NCBI RefSeq assembly: GCF_902833055.1
Contig: NZ_CADFEJ010000012.1
Coordinates: forward strand, 120,755 to 184,754
Direction of reading: 5' to 3'
Source of the DNA: Burkholderia territorii
Lineage (GTDB): Bacteria; Pseudomonadota; Gammaproteobacteria; Burkholderiales; Burkholderiaceae
Length of the DNA: 64,000 bases
Positions 28,510 to 40,202 of this stretch are shown here, in pieces (the first letter of the stretch is position 1; the number at the start of each line of letters is the position of its first letter). The notes below the pieces were generated by a model, which was not told where the DNA came from, searched no databases, and was given only the letters and a program-made list of their open reading frames with translations. Made by a program: the position numbers and the translations under genes.

Positions 28510-29706
28510 TCAACGCGCGGCGGCTGCCGCAGTCGCCGCACGCGACAGCACACGCCAGCGCGACAGCAGTTCGTCGCGATCGACATAGCAGCCCTGCAGA
28601 TGCCGGCGGCCCGTCGACGGGTCGAACTCGGTGCGTGCATGCAGCACGCGCCGGTTGTCGAACGCCCACATGTCGCCCGCCCGCAGCCGGCGCTGCACCC
28701 GGAAACGCGGCTCGCGCGCGAGCGCGAGGAACCGCCGGTACGCGCGATAGACGGCCGCGACCGATCCGGCCGGCGCATCGAGCGGCCCGCGCAGGAAATT
28801 CGCGACGCGCACTTCCGCGACGTTGCCGCGCGCATCGAGCCCGATCACCGGCGCCGAACACCGGTAGTCGCTGTTCGCACTCTTGTTCCAGAATTCGAAC
28901 GGTGTCGACGCAAGGCATTCGAAATCGGCCGGATAGTCGCGCCGCAGCGCATCGGCGAGTGCAAAGCCGTCGAGAAAAATGCTGTCTCCACCGGTTGCGT
29001 CGTTCGCGAGACAGTGCAGGAACTGCACGCCCGGCTGCAATTCGCGCGTCGGCAGGTCGGTGTGCGGCGGCAGGTTGAGCGACGTATAAGCATTGCTGTC
29101 CGGTCGCGGCTTCGATTCGACATCGAACAGCACACCGAAATTGCTTTCGCGGATCAGGCCGACACGACGCGCGATCTGGTCGACCCGGCCGCGTTCGGGC
29201 GGCACACCCTCGACGAGCGTCAAACCGGTGCGCTGCAACGCGGCGAGCCATGCGCGCAACGCGTCGTCGTCTTCCATCACGTCACGCCACGCGAACACGC
29301 CGATCGCCGTCGCATCGTCGCCGGCCCATACGTGCCGCCCGTGCGCGGCCTGGCGTTCCGCGCGCGACGCATCGTCGTATGCATGCGCGCGCAACCATCC
29401 TGGCGACCACGTACTGCGATGCCCGTCGTTCCACTCGACGTGCAGCGCGCCGTCGGTTTCGACATGCACGGCAAGCGCCGCCAGATCCTCGCGCGCATCG
29501 GCGATCTCGAACACCTGTTCGCGCGTGAGTGCATGCACGCATGCGGAACACGCGCAGTTGTCGCGCAGCCAGTCGAAGTGAAACGGCGATCGTCGCGCGT
29601 CGCTCCACTCGATGTCCACCGCTCCATCGCCGATCGTCGCCGCCGCAATGGATGCGTCGGCGGAAAAGGTCCGCCAGTCCTCGATACGGTGTTGCGCTGC
29701 CTGCAT
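28510..29706 (-). CDS. Gamma-butyrobetaine hydroxylase (TauD/BBOX family dioxygenase)
   Basis: A 398-residue Fe(II)/2-oxoglutarate dioxygenase that converts gamma-butyrobetaine to L-carnitine. The N-terminal 100 residues form the DUF971-like zinc domain (FHFDWLRDNCACSACVH). The catalytic domain has iron ligands HTD in LPPHTDLPTRE and the distal His in RRVLHARTEF, with the 2-oxoglutarate Arg in RRHLQGCY. It is the last gene of a minus-strand cluster for carnitine breakdown, which supports the substrate. Trimethyllysine hydroxylase is the alternative family member but is not expected in bacteria. Confidence 0.87.
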   Translation of the reverse strand: MQAAQHRIEDWRTFSADASIAAATIGDGAVDIEWSDARRSPFHFDWLRDNCACSACVHALTREQVFEIADAREDLAALAVHVETDGALHVEWNDGHRSTWSPGWLRAHAYDDASRAERQAAHGRHVWAGDDATAIGVFAWRDVMEDDDALRAWLAALQRTGLTLVEGVPPERGRVDQIARRVGLIRESNFGVLFDVESKPRPDSNAYTSLNLPPHTDLPTRELQPGVQFLHCLANDATGGDSIFLDGFALADALRRDYPADFECLASTPFEFWNKSANSDYRCSAPVIGLDARGNVAEVRVANFLRGPLDAPAGSVAAVYRAYRRFLALAREPRFRVQRRLRAGDMWAFDNRRVLHARTEFDPSTGRRHLQGCYVDRDELLSRWRVLSRAATAAAAAR

Positions 29707-29728
29707 CGTTGCCTCCCGGAAACGCCCG

Positions 29729-30685
29729 CTACGCGTGTGGTGCGAGCAGAAACCCGCCGATCATCCGGTGCATCCGCGCTGCCTGCGGGCTCGTTCCGAG
29801 CGCGCGCCAGCAGCCGTGCACCAGCCCCTGTCCCCTCCAGTAACGCGCGGCGCCACCGGCCGCGAGAATGCATTCGACATAGACGCGCGCATCGTCGCGC
29901 AGCGGATCGTGTTCGGCACCGATCGCGAGCACGGGCGGCAGCCCGTCGAAGCGCGACGCCGCGAGCGGCACCGATGCGCGCAGCAGCGGATCGTCGTGCA
30001 ACGCGGTTTCGTCCACATCGCCCCAATACAGCGCGCGATAGCGATGAACGTCGTCGAGCGTCAGCATCGGCGCGTGCGCTTCCGTCTCGCGCGTCGGCGA
30101 TCGCGGTTCGAACCCGAGCATCGGATACACGAGTGCGATCCCGTCGATGCCGCGTTCGCCCGCATCGCGCAGCGCAGTCGCGACGGCCGCCGCGAGATTG
30201 CCGCCCGCGCTGTCGCCCGCGAGCGTCAGCGGCCGTGCGTACGGGCCGAACGGCCAGCCCGCCGCGTCGCGCGCGGCACGCGTGACGGCCAGGCAATCCT
30301 CGAGCGCGGCCGGTGCGCGGTGCTCGGGCGCGAGCCGGTAGTCGACCGCGATCACGGCAAGGCCCGTGTCGGCCGCCAGTTGCGCGGTGATGAGCGCGTG
30401 ACTGTCGAGCGAGCCGACGACGAAACCGCCGCCGTGAAAGAACAGCACCGTGCCGCGCGGCTCGCCGTGCGCGGGCGCGTAGCGCCGGAGCGCGATCGCG
30501 CGGCCGTCCGGTGCATGCCATACGGCATCCTGCTGCACGATGCCGGCCGGCAGTGTTGCGGGCGTCCATGCGGCCGCGAAACGATCGTAGACGCGGCGTT
30601 GCTCGACGGGCGAGCGCGCCGCCGCATCGGCCGGATACCAGGCGTCGACGGCCGCGACGAACGCCTCGATTTCCGGTTCGAGCAT
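29729..30685 (-). CDS. Alpha/beta hydrolase, short-chain acylcarnitine hydrolase candidate (HocS-like)
   Basis: A 318-residue hydrolase of the hormone-sensitive-lipase group. Oxyanion motif FFHGGGFVVG near 83, nucleophile elbow AGDSAGGNLAAA near 155, and catalytic Asp and His regions EHDPLRDDA and GLVHGCWR. In Pseudomonas aeruginosa the same position in the carnitine operon (PA5384, HocS) is a lipolytic hydrolase that releases carnitine from short-chain acylcarnitines. The same role is likely here. Gene order matches: it follows the thioesterase gene by about 45 bases. Confidence 0.8.
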   Translation of the reverse strand: MLEPEIEAFVAAVDAWYPADAAARSPVEQRRVYDRFAAAWTPATLPAGIVQQDAVWHAPDGRAIALRRYAPAHGEPRGTVLFFHGGGFVVGSLDSHALITAQLAADTGLAVIAVDYRLAPEHRAPAALEDCLAVTRAARDAAGWPFGPYARPLTLAGDSAGGNLAAAVATALRDAGERGIDGIALVYPMLGFEPRSPTRETEAHAPMLTLDDVHRYRALYWGDVDETALHDDPLLRASVPLAASRFDGLPPVLAIGAEHDPLRDDARVYVECILAAGGAARYWRGQGLVHGCWRALGTSPQAARMHRMIGGFLLAPHA

Positions 30686-30728
30686 CGTATGCGCTCCGCT
30701 GTGGAAGGTCGAAAGTTGAACGTCGATG

Positions 30729-31217
30729 CTAACGACGCGGCGGCAGCCCGATCACGCGCCCCGCATACGCAGGCGCCGCGCAATCGCGCTGCAACGCGTG
30801 CAGTTCGGCCACGCGCGCGGCGACGTCGTCGTCGAACGGCGCCGACTTCGCGCCGTCGCGCGTGGCGACGTGCAGCAGCATCTGCTCGCTCGCCGATACC
30901 GCGCCGTCATGGCCGTCCGCAAAGAGTTCGAGGTACAGATGCAGCCGCTTCGCGTCGTGCGCGAACACCCGCGCGTCGACGCGCACGCGCGTGCCTTCCT
31001 TGATCTCCTGCAGATAGTTCACGTGCGCTTCGAGCGTGTAGACCGAGCGGCCCCGCTCGCGACGCGCGGCATCGTCGAGACCGATGCGGTCGAGCAGCGC
31101 ATCGGTCGCGAAGCTGAAGATCAGCAGATAGAACGCGTCGCGCAGATGGCCGTTGTAGTCGACCCATTCGGGCCGCACGACGTCGTGATAAATCGTCAGC
31201 GGGGTATCGCCGGTCAT
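30729..31217 (-). CDS. cdhB: Hotdog-fold thioesterase of the carnitine operon (CdhB-like)
   Basis: A 162-residue 4-hydroxybenzoyl-CoA-thioesterase-type protein: start MTGDTPLTIYHDVVRPEWVDYNG with the catalytic Asp in the VDYNGHLRD motif. In the carnitine pathway it hydrolyses betainyl-CoA to glycine betaine and CoA. It starts six bases after the end of the carnitine dehydrogenase gene. In some bacteria this domain is fused to the dehydrogenase; here the two are separate. Confidence 0.85.
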   Translation of the reverse strand: MTGDTPLTIYHDVVRPEWVDYNGHLRDAFYLLIFSFATDALLDRIGLDDAARRERGRSVYTLEAHVNYLQEIKEGTRVRVDARVFAHDAKRLHLYLELFADGHDGAVSASEQMLLHVATRDGAKSAPFDDDVAARVAELHALQRDCAAPAYAGRVIGLPPRR

Positions 31218-31223
31218 GTTCGC

Positions 31224-32189
31224 TCAGTCCTCGAATCGCATCCCGTGCCGCGCCTTCACCGCGGCGATCGCCTTCAGCACCTCGGTGATGCACTCGTCGC
31301 GATAGCGTTCGAGTTCCTTGATGCTGCGCGTGCCCTGCTGCGCGCTCGTGCCCTCGACGACGCTGTCGATCAGCTCGTCGGTCAGCTTCGGCGCGACCAG
31401 CTTCGTCCATGGCAGTTCGAGCGCGGGGCCGAACTGCTGCATGAAGTGTCGCATGCCCGCGTCGCCGCCGGCCAGCGTATAGGTCAGGAACGTGCCCATG
31501 AACGACCAGCGGATGCCCGCGCCGAAGCGGATCGCATCGTCGATCTCGCCGGTCGTCGCGACGCCTTCATTGACGAGATGCAGCGCCTCGCGCCACAGCG
31601 CTTCGAGCAGCCGGTCCGCGATGAAGCCCGGCACCTCCTTGCGCACGTGCAGCGGCCGCATGCCGAGCTTGCGATAGATCGCCATCGCCGCGTCGACCGC
31701 TTCCGGCGACGTGCGCGCGCCGCCGAGCACCTCGACGAGCGGCAACAGGTAGACCGGATTGAACGGATGGCCGACCACGCAGCGCTCCGGATGCGTCGCA
31801 CGCGCGTAGAAGTCGGTCGGCAGCAGCCCCGACGTCGACGACGCGATGATTGCGTCGGGCTTCGCCGCGCGGCTGATCTGTTCGTGCAGTTCGAGCTTCA
31901 GCGTCTCGCGTTCCGGCGCGCTTTCCTGGATGAAATCCGCGTCGGCGACGCAGGCCTCGATCGTCGACTCGAAGCGCAGCCGCGCGGGATCGGCGCCCGG
32001 CGCGAGACCGACGCGTTCGAGCGCGGGCCATGCGTTCGCGACGTTCGCCCGCAACCGCTCCTCCGCGCCCGGCGCCGGGTCCCAGACGACCACGTCGAGA
32101 CCGTGCGCGAGCGCACGGCAAATCCATCCACTGCCGATCACGCCGGTGCCGATCGCGGCGAACGTCTTGATGTCGGTCTTCACTGCCAT
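31224..32189 (-). CDS. cdhA: L-carnitine dehydrogenase
   Basis: A 321-residue NAD-dependent enzyme of the 3-hydroxyacyl-CoA dehydrogenase family that oxidises L-carnitine to 3-dehydrocarnitine. Rossmann motif [11 protein letters not shown] at about 11-21, [13 protein letters not shown] near 118, and the catalytic His in [15 protein letters not shown]. Residues GWSF and WTKL are typical of the small-molecule carnitine subtype. The start MAVKTD follows AAGGATG. Neighbouring cdhC and cdhB genes make the substrate near certain. Confidence 0.9.
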   Translation of the reverse strand: MAVKTDIKTFAAIGTGVIGSGWICRALAHGLDVVVWDPAPGAEERLRANVANAWPALERVGLAPGADPARLRFESTIEACVADADFIQESAPERETLKLELHEQISRAAKPDAIIASSTSGLLPTDFYARATHPERCVVGHPFNPVYLLPLVEVLGGARTSPEAVDAAMAIYRKLGMRPLHVRKEVPGFIADRLLEALWREALHLVNEGVATTGEIDDAIRFGAGIRWSFMGTFLTYTLAGGDAGMRHFMQQFGPALELPWTKLVAPKLTDELIDSVVEGTSAQQGTRSIKELERYRDECITEVLKAIAAVKARHGMRFED

Positions 32190-32276
32190 GTCAACGCATC
32201 CTTCAAATCGAGGGAAATCGGACGGCGGCCGCGCTCGTGCGCGCCGCCGCATTGAATCGGAATCCGCGTTGGAAAC

Positions 32277-33206
32277 TCACGCGAATTCGGTCGCCGCGCG
32301 GCGTTCGAGCGGACGCTCGCCGCGCGCCGGCAGGCCGAGCTTGCGACGCCCTTCGGCCGGCGTCAGCACGCGGCCGCCGAGGCGTTCGACGATTTCCCGC
32401 GCACGCTCGACGAGCGTGCCGTTGGTCGCATGCACGCCGCGATCGAGCCAGATGTTGTCTTCGAGACCGACGCGCACGTGACCGCCGAGCAGCATCGCCT
32501 GCGCGACCATCGGCATCTGCATGCGGCCGATCCCGAAGCCGGCCCAATGCGCGCCCGGCGGCAGGTTGTCGACCATCGCCTTCATCGTGCCGGTGTCGGC
32601 CGGCGCGCCCCACGGAATGCCGAGGCAAAGCTGGAACAGCGGCGGATCGTCGAGCAGCCCTTCCTTCAGCAACTGCTTCGCGAACCAAAGATGGCCCGTA
32701 TCGAAGATTTCCAGCTCGGGCTTCACGCCGAGTTCCTGGATGCGTTTCGCGCCGGCGCGCAGTTGCGCGGGCGTCGACACGTAGATGTAGTCGCCGTCGC
32801 CGAAATTCAGCGTGCCGCAGTCGAGCGTGCAGATTTCCGGCAGCAGTTCCTCGACGTGCACGAGCCGCGTGAGCCCGCCGACGAGATCGGTGCCCTTGCC
32901 GAAGCGCATCGGGTCCTCGCCCGGGCCGATCTCCAGATCGCCGCCCATGCCGGCCGTCAGGTTGATGATCACGTCGACGTCCGCCGAGCGGATCCGGTCG
33001 ACCACTTCGCGGTACAGGTTCGGGTCGCGGCTGCCGCGGCCTGTCTGGGGGTCGCGCACGTGGCAGTGCGCAACCGTCGCGCCGGCCTTCGCCGCTTCGA
33101 TCGCGGCGGCCGCGATCTCCTTCGGCGTGACCGGAATCGCCGGATGCTTGCCGACCGTGTCGCCCGCGCCGGTGACCGCGCAGGTGATGATGACTTCGTT
33201 GTTCAT
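32277..33206 (-). CDS. cdhC: 3-dehydrocarnitine:acetyl-CoA trimethylamine transferase (BKACE/DUF849)
   Basis: A 309-residue beta-keto acid cleavage enzyme with a TIM barrel and zinc. Metal ligands lie in [12 protein letters not shown] (HxH), and [15 protein letters not shown] is a family hallmark. It converts 3-dehydrocarnitine plus acetyl-CoA to betainyl-CoA plus acetoacetate. The order caiX-cdhC-cdhA-cdhB-hocS is identical to that of Pseudomonas aeruginosa PA5388 to PA5384. Confidence 0.9.
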   Translation of the reverse strand: MNNEVIITCAVTGAGDTVGKHPAIPVTPKEIAAAAIEAAKAGATVAHCHVRDPQTGRGSRDPNLYREVVDRIRSADVDVIINLTAGMGGDLEIGPGEDPMRFGKGTDLVGGLTRLVHVEELLPEICTLDCGTLNFGDGDYIYVSTPAQLRAGAKRIQELGVKPELEIFDTGHLWFAKQLLKEGLLDDPPLFQLCLGIPWGAPADTGTMKAMVDNLPPGAHWAGFGIGRMQMPMVAQAMLLGGHVRVGLEDNIWLDRGVHATNGTLVERAREIVERLGGRVLTPAEGRRKLGLPARGERPLERRAATEFA

Positions 33207-33309
33207 GCCGTGAGCCCTCGCTTGATTCGATGTGTATCGTTCGGTTTCCGTCGTACTACAGATGATTTTTCGCTGCGCGCCGCCGCACGGCGACGGCGCG
33301 CACGGGCCG

Positions 33310-34263
33310 TTACAGGCCGAGATACGCCTTCACGGCGGGCAGCCCGTCCTTGCCGTCGAACGTCTTGACGCCGGCCAGCCACGCATCGAGCACCTGCGGG
33401 TTCTTCTTCAGATACGCCTTCGCGGCCTCCGACGGTTTCGTCTTGTTCATCACCGACTGCATCAGCTGGTTCTCCAGCTGCGTCGTGAAGCGCAGGTTCT
33501 CGACGAGCTTGCCCGCGTTCGGGCAGCGCGAGATGAAGTCGGGCGCCGTCAGCGTGTACACGCGCGCTTCGCCGTAGTTCGGGCCGAACGCCGCATCGCC
33601 GCCGGACAGGTAGTTCATGCTGATCTGGATGTTCATCGGATGCGGTTCCCAGCCGAGGAACACGACCCACTTCTTCTCGCGGATCGCGCGCTCGACCGTC
33701 ACGAGCATCCCGGCCTCGCTCGATTCGACCAGCTTGAAGCCGCCGAGGCCGTATTGATTCGTGTCGATCATCTTCTGGATCGTCGCGTTCGCGCTGCTGC
33801 CCGGCTCGATCCCGTAGATCTTGCCGTCGAGTTCCGCGCGGTGTTTCGCGATGTCGTCGAAAGTCTTCAGGCCGGCCTGGTATTCGTAGCTCGGCACCGC
33901 GAGCGTCGCCTTCGCCCCCGACAGGTTCGGCGGTTCGACCACGTTGATCGACTTGCTGTCGAGGAACGGCTGAAGCTGCTTTTGCTGCACCGGCCACCAG
34001 TAGCCGAGCGAAACGTCGAGCTGCTTGCTCTTCAGGCCGGCGAACGAGATCGGCACCGATGCGATCGTCGTCGTCGGCTTGTAGCCGAGCCCTTCGAACA
34101 CCGTCGACGCGAGCGCCGTGGTCGACGTGATGTCGGTCCAGCCGATATCCGCGAAGCGTACGTTGCGGCAGGTCGCGGCATCCGTTTCGGCGTGCGCCGC
34201 GGTCGCGAATGCGCCGGTCGCCAGCACGGCCGCGGCGAACGCGGCGATCTTTGTCGACTTCAT
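33310..34263 (-). CDS. caiX: Carnitine-binding periplasmic protein (CaiX-like)
   Basis: A 317-residue receptor of the glycine-betaine/choline/carnitine (OpuAC-type) family. The signal peptide ends at AHAE (about 25). The aromatic-cage family pattern is visible in [23 protein letters not shown] and [10 protein letters not shown]. It captures carnitine in the periplasm and, by analogy with CaiX, feeds it to an ABC core encoded elsewhere, since no ATPase or permease is adjacent. GGAGAG precedes the ATG. It is the first gene of the carnitine operon. Confidence 0.87.
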   Translation of the reverse strand: MKSTKIAAFAAAVLATGAFATAAHAETDAATCRNVRFADIGWTDITSTTALASTVFEGLGYKPTTTIASVPISFAGLKSKQLDVSLGYWWPVQQKQLQPFLDSKSINVVEPPNLSGAKATLAVPSYEYQAGLKTFDDIAKHRAELDGKIYGIEPGSSANATIQKMIDTNQYGLGGFKLVESSEAGMLVTVERAIREKKWVVFLGWEPHPMNIQISMNYLSGGDAAFGPNYGEARVYTLTAPDFISRCPNAGKLVENLRFTTQLENQLMQSVMNKTKPSEAAKAYLKKNPQVLDAWLAGVKTFDGKDGLPAVKAYLGL

Positions 34264-34581
34264 GGTTTCTCTCCCGATTGGACCGATGTCCGACGGGTTC
34301 GCGGAAGTGCGCCCCGGCCTGCATCGTGGGAGTAAAAGTAACGAGCCATATTGGTCGAAAGACGACCGGCGGCGACCTTTTCTTGACTATTTGCGACTAT
34401 CGGTGGAAACCACTACGCGCGGGCAATGGCTTGTGCGGCGGGGGTTTGAGGCGAATTCCCGGGGAGCGGGGTTTGTCCGGATGCGGCGTTCCCGATGCTG
34501 CGGAGCGCGTGTCGGCGGCGATGCCGGAACACGCGCGGCGCCGATGCCGGCCGCAGCGGTGGCGGGCCGGCGCCCGACGCG
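34264..34581. other. Promoter region of the carnitine operon
   Basis: About 320 bases between caiX and the LysR gene, both on the minus strand. It includes an AT-rich stretch (34330-34400) with a direct repeat likely to be an activator site. The remainder (34410-34581) contains no gene I can support. Confidence 0.55.
34385..34400 (-). promoter_or_regulatory. Direct repeat upstream of caiX, candidate activator site
   Basis: GACTAT-TTGC-GACTAT gives two six-base repeats spaced ten bases apart, exactly one helical turn, about 120 bases upstream of caiX. AraC-family activators such as CdhR bind direct repeats of this sort. A regulator cannot be assigned from sequence alone. Confidence 0.4.
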
Positions 34582-35553
34582 TCATCGCGGCACTTCGACG
34601 TAGGTTTCCCGGCAGATCTCGCGCAGCGCCTGGACGAGCAGATCGCGCGTCGGCGCATGCGATTCGGCGGAGCGGGTAAACAGCGCGATGGGCGGCAGCG
34701 TCCAGACCAGCGAGTAAGGCACGATCGCCACGCCAGCGATGCGCACCATTTCTTCCGCGATATCGGCCGGCACGATCGACACGGCGTCGTCGCTCGACGC
34801 GATCATTTCGCCGATCAGCTTCGACGAGTAGCTTTCGACGATCGGCACCGGCGGCGCGATGCCGGCCGACAGGAACAGGTCGGTCACCTGCTCGCGCATC
34901 GGCGTATGCGGCGCGCCGAGAATCCAGTCGAGCGCGTGCAGCTTCTCCCAGTCGAGCTTCATGCGGGCCAGTTTGGCGGCGAGGCGCCGGCTCGCGATCA
35001 TCCGCGGCTGTTGCTGGTAAAGGACTTCGAACGAGACCTGCCCCAGGTCGACCGCCGACGACGCCCGCCCGATCACGAGATCCACGCTGTGATCCTTGAG
35101 CTGGAGCAGCAGCTGGTCGCTGGTGCCTTCGTGAATCGTCACGGTCAGGCGCCGCTCCATCCGCGATTGCAGCCGCTTGAGCGCGGCCGACAGCATCTGG
35201 CCCGAAATAAACGGAATCACGCCGATATGCAGATGCGCCGCGTGGCCGGCGGCCACCGCTTCCATCTCGCGGGCGAGATGGTCGAGATCCTTCAGCATCG
35301 CCCTGGCGCGCTCGAGCACGACCGAACCGAGCGCGGTCGGCCGCATCCCGCGCGACGAGCGTTCGAACAGCGGCGTGCCGAACATGCTTTCCAGCTCGGA
35401 CAGCGCGTTCGTCACGGCGGGCTGGCTGCTGGCCATGTGTTCCGCGACGCGCGTCAGCGACCCGTGCTGCTGGATCTGCAGCAGCAGCATCAGATGCCGC
35501 ATCTTCAGCCGCGCGCCGAGCCGCCGGACCACGTCGTTCGCGTCGAATGTCAT
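34582..35553 (-). CDS. LysR-family transcriptional regulator
   Basis: A 323-residue regulator. The winged HTH lies at about 15-75 (MRHLMLLLQIQQHGSLTRVA, then SSQPAVTNALSELESMFG) and the effector domain at about 100-310. The N-terminal shape resembles the GbpR/CbbR-type sugar-responsive LysR proteins. It is upstream of the carnitine operon on the same strand and divergent from malic enzyme, with only 135 bases between. It could control either; no effector can be read from the sequence. Confidence 0.85.
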   Translation of the reverse strand: MTFDANDVVRRLGARLKMRHLMLLLQIQQHGSLTRVAEHMASSQPAVTNALSELESMFGTPLFERSSRGMRPTALGSVVLERARAMLKDLDHLAREMEAVAAGHAAHLHIGVIPFISGQMLSAALKRLQSRMERRLTVTIHEGTSDQLLLQLKDHSVDLVIGRASSAVDLGQVSFEVLYQQQPRMIASRRLAAKLARMKLDWEKLHALDWILGAPHTPMREQVTDLFLSAGIAPPVPIVESYSSKLIGEMIASSDDAVSIVPADIAEEMVRIAGVAIVPYSLVWTLPPIALFTRSAESHAPTRDLLVQALREICRETYVEVPR

Positions 35554-35688
35554 TGCCGGACCGCCGTACCATCATAAAAAAGTGATGGCCCGATATTAAA
35601 ACAGAATCATCTCCTTATGGCCGATCCCTAGAATCAGCTCATGGATCGCGTCGGGACTGGCCTGGCGCGCACGCCCGGACCAAAAGCC

Positions 35689-37989
<2,301 letters not shown>

Positions 37990-38015
37990 GCGTGGCCCAT
38001 GTGGTCGCATGATGG

Positions 38016-38035
38016 GGGCCGGCTGCGGCCGGCCC
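38016..38035 (+). terminator. Hairpin after maeB
   Basis: GGGCCGGC and GCCGGCCC pair around TGCG, starting 27 bases after the maeB stop and followed only by TTGTC. A weak intrinsic terminator or RNA 3'-end stabiliser. Confidence 0.5.
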
Positions 38036-38114
38036 TTGTCCTGCGAGCACTGTATTAGAATCGTCGGCAATCGGCTCCCGATTCGGCGGCCGTCCCTGCC
38101 GGCGAGAAGAAGCG

Positions 38115-38843
38115 ATGAAGGTAACGATTGCATACCTCGACGAACCGCCATTTGGATGGACGCAACCGGATGGCACGGCAACCGGCGCCGACCTCGATCT
38201 CGCCGGCGAGATCCTTCGGGCGATCGGTGTCACGCGGATCGAACATCACCTGACGACGTTCAGTGAACTGCTGCCCGGTGTCGCCGCAGGCCGCTGGGAC
38301 ATGAACGTTCCGCTCTTCGTTACGCCGGAACGCGCCGCCATGGTCGCGTTCAGCGTACCCGTATGGGGAATCTCGGACGGCTTTCTCGTTCGCGCCGGAA
38401 ACCCGAAGCAACTCACCCGCTATGCGTCGCTTGCCGCGCGTCCGGATGCACGCGTTGGCATCATTACCGGACAGGTACAGCACGACTCGGCGAAAGCCGC
38501 GGGCGTGGGCGAGCATCAGATCACCCTGTTCGACCGGCAAGTCGATGCGATCGAGGCGGTACGCGCCGGCACGGTCGACGCGTACGCCAGTACTGCGCTC
38601 GGGCTTCGGATCGTGGCGAAGCGCATGGACGGCGCAGGGTTAGAGGCCGTCGCGCATGAACCGCCAGCGGACCGGATACACCAGCGGCCGCCGCTGGGTG
38701 CCTTCTCGTTCAATCGACAAAACAGCGAGCTGCTCGATGCGGTCAACCGGCAGCTGCGCTCGTATCTGGGCTCACCGGCGCATCGCGCGCGCATGGCGGA
38801 ATTCGGATTGAGCAGTGCCGAAATCGATCCCGCCCTCCGCTGA
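38115..38843 (+). CDS. Family 3 solute-binding-like protein without signal peptide
   Basis: A 242-residue protein with the bacterial extracellular solute-binding protein family 3 fold: start VTIAYLDEPPFGW, GADLDLAGEILRAIG, the ligand-Arg region VTPERAAMVAFSVP, and VDAYASTALGLRIVAKR. The frame begins directly with the first beta strand. No export signal is encoded, and no stretch upstream in frame provides one. It could be a cytosolic sensor or an enzyme of the cyclohexadienyl dehydratase type, or have lost its signal. No transporter partner lies next to it. Confidence 0.75.
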   Translation: MKVTIAYLDEPPFGWTQPDGTATGADLDLAGEILRAIGVTRIEHHLTTFSELLPGVAAGRWDMNVPLFVTPERAAMVAFSVPVWGISDGFLVRAGNPKQLTRYASLAARPDARVGIITGQVQHDSAKAAGVGEHQITLFDRQVDAIEAVRAGTVDAYASTALGLRIVAKRMDGAGLEAVAHEPPADRIHQRPPLGAFSFNRQNSELLDAVNRQLRSYLGSPAHRARMAEFGLSSAEIDPALR

Positions 38844-39115
38844 GACGATGCCGCGACGATGAGCACCGGCAACTGGATAAAACGCATTCGACGTGGTGAC
38901 GCGGGATGCTGCGCATCGCGCACACTTGTGCTCGTGCTCGCGAAAACGGGCGACGCGGCTGGCACGCGTCGAGACACCGAACCGTTTTCCGGAGGGACGC
39001 TCGCCGTTCGACACGGTTTCGGTGCGCCGGTGCGAGCTGCCGAGCAAGACTGTCGCTGGCAGGTCACGGCCGGCAGCGGCGTTGAATATCGAAGACGACA
39101 CCTGGAGGCCACGAC

Positions 39116-39673
39116 GTGACGGATAACGAACAATACGTGATGGAATGCATCACCAAATGGATCTGGTCGGGCTTTAACGACCCCGATGATGTCCGGGAAA
39201 TGATGGAGGACATCCTGGAGCCGGACTGCGACACGGATCGGCTGGAAGGTTTCATCAAGTCGGAATTCGAGCGCAAGGCTGCGGCAGAACGGTCCTGGCC
39301 TCGGGAGACGGATTGCGATCGACTGGACCGCGTGTTCGATGAACTGGACGGCAACGGCATTTGCGCGCTGTCGAACGCCGGATACACGATGTCGGATGGC
39401 CACTCGGACGTTTCGGAAGCCGTGCAGGACGCGCCGCACGGACACTACCACGGGTACTGCTTTTATCACGGACAGGATGTCGAAAGAGCGCTGGATGGAC
39501 ACGGCCTCACGATTGCCTTCGGCGACCTCGCCGGCGACGACGCGCGCGGTGCGGTAGTGGGCCGCCAGGTCGCGGAAGCGCTTGCGCGTGGCGGGTTCGA
39601 AACGTCCTGGAACGGGTCTGTCCGCAGTCGTATCGAGCTTCCATCGTTCGACTGGAAGAGACGCTATCGGTAG
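39116..39673 (+). CDS. DUF6891-like hypothetical protein
   Basis: A 185-residue acidic cytoplasmic protein beginning at GTG, chosen for the GGAGG seven bases upstream. The N-terminus (residues 1-45) is rich in Asp/Glu, and the middle has CALSNAGYTMSDGHSDVSEA followed by a Gly/His/Tyr-rich HGHYHGYCFYHGQDVERAL. This pattern recalls DUF6891, whose function is unknown. GC content falls slightly downstream of it, where the RiPP islet begins. Confidence 0.65.
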   Translation: MTDNEQYVMECITKWIWSGFNDPDDVREMMEDILEPDCDTDRLEGFIKSEFERKAAAERSWPRETDCDRLDRVFDELDGNGICALSNAGYTMSDGHSDVSEAVQDAPHGHYHGYCFYHGQDVERALDGHGLTIAFGDLAGDDARGAVVGRQVAEALARGGFETSWNGSVRSRIELPSFDWKRRYR

Positions 39674-39963
39674 CGGCGGGTGTATGGGCCGAGATCTGGT
39701 CTGTCGGTCAACGTCAGGTCAGATCAGGTCTCGGATGATGCGATCGCTTGTTGCCAATGGCGGTGGTCGACCCGCAGCGGTCGTACCCGGCTTCGGAAGC
39801 ACTACGACCGTTTTCAAGAACCATCGGCCATCCGCTGGTTCTTGCCCGCGAGCGATGAATGCCGCCATTGCTTACGCGGGATTTCCGGTAAGCGTCACTC
39901 TTCCTTGACTTTCCAGCGCCTTAGCCCATTCTTTATCTACTTCTTCTAATCGGGAGGCCAACC

Positions 39964-40167
39964 ATGACGCCGGAATTGAAAGCTGAACTGAAGGACGTAC
40001 TTAAAAAATTTGCGACGATGACAACCGAAAAAGAGAAGCAAGAGGCACTCAACGACTTGCAACGAGTCGGGTCCAAGCTGGACGTCAAAAAGCTTAAGGC
40101 AGTTATCGCTTGTGGGTGTGGGCCAAGTGGCGAGCGCGGAGTCGAAGACGGCCTTTGCTCGACGTGA
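39964..40167 (+). CDS. RiPP precursor peptide candidate for the adjacent radical SAM enzyme
   Basis: A 67-residue peptide. Residues 1-46 form a charged, Lys/Glu-rich leader (MTPELKAELKDVLKKF, EKEKQEALNDLQ) likely to be alpha-helical, with many lysines. Residues 47-67 look like a core: VIACGCGPSGE followed by RGVEDGLCST. The core has Cys50, Cys52 and Cys65 plus acidic Glu57, Glu61 and Asp62, all plausible for radical thioether or carbon crosslinks. The strong ribosome site GGGAGG precedes the ATG. The gene ends 35 bases before the maturase start, on the same strand. GC is about 50%, well below the window average. No known peptide family comes to mind. Confidence 0.72.
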   Translation: MTPELKAELKDVLKKFATMTTEKEKQEALNDLQRVGSKLDVKKLKAVIACGCGPSGERGVEDGLCST

Positions 40168-40202
40168 AAAGTACCCCGTGGGCGTCCGCAGGAGAAAATG
40201 AG

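Noticed and set aside
38772..39101. Minus-strand frame between the binding-like protein and the DUF6891-like gene
   Set aside because: No ribosome site or family signature, and it overlaps the end of a supported gene.
39680..39949. 89-codon plus-strand frame just upstream of the RiPP precursor
   Set aside because: The translation is irregular (WFLPASDECRHC and a Phe/Tyr-rich end) and has no family match. It may be a decayed gene, but I cannot show which.
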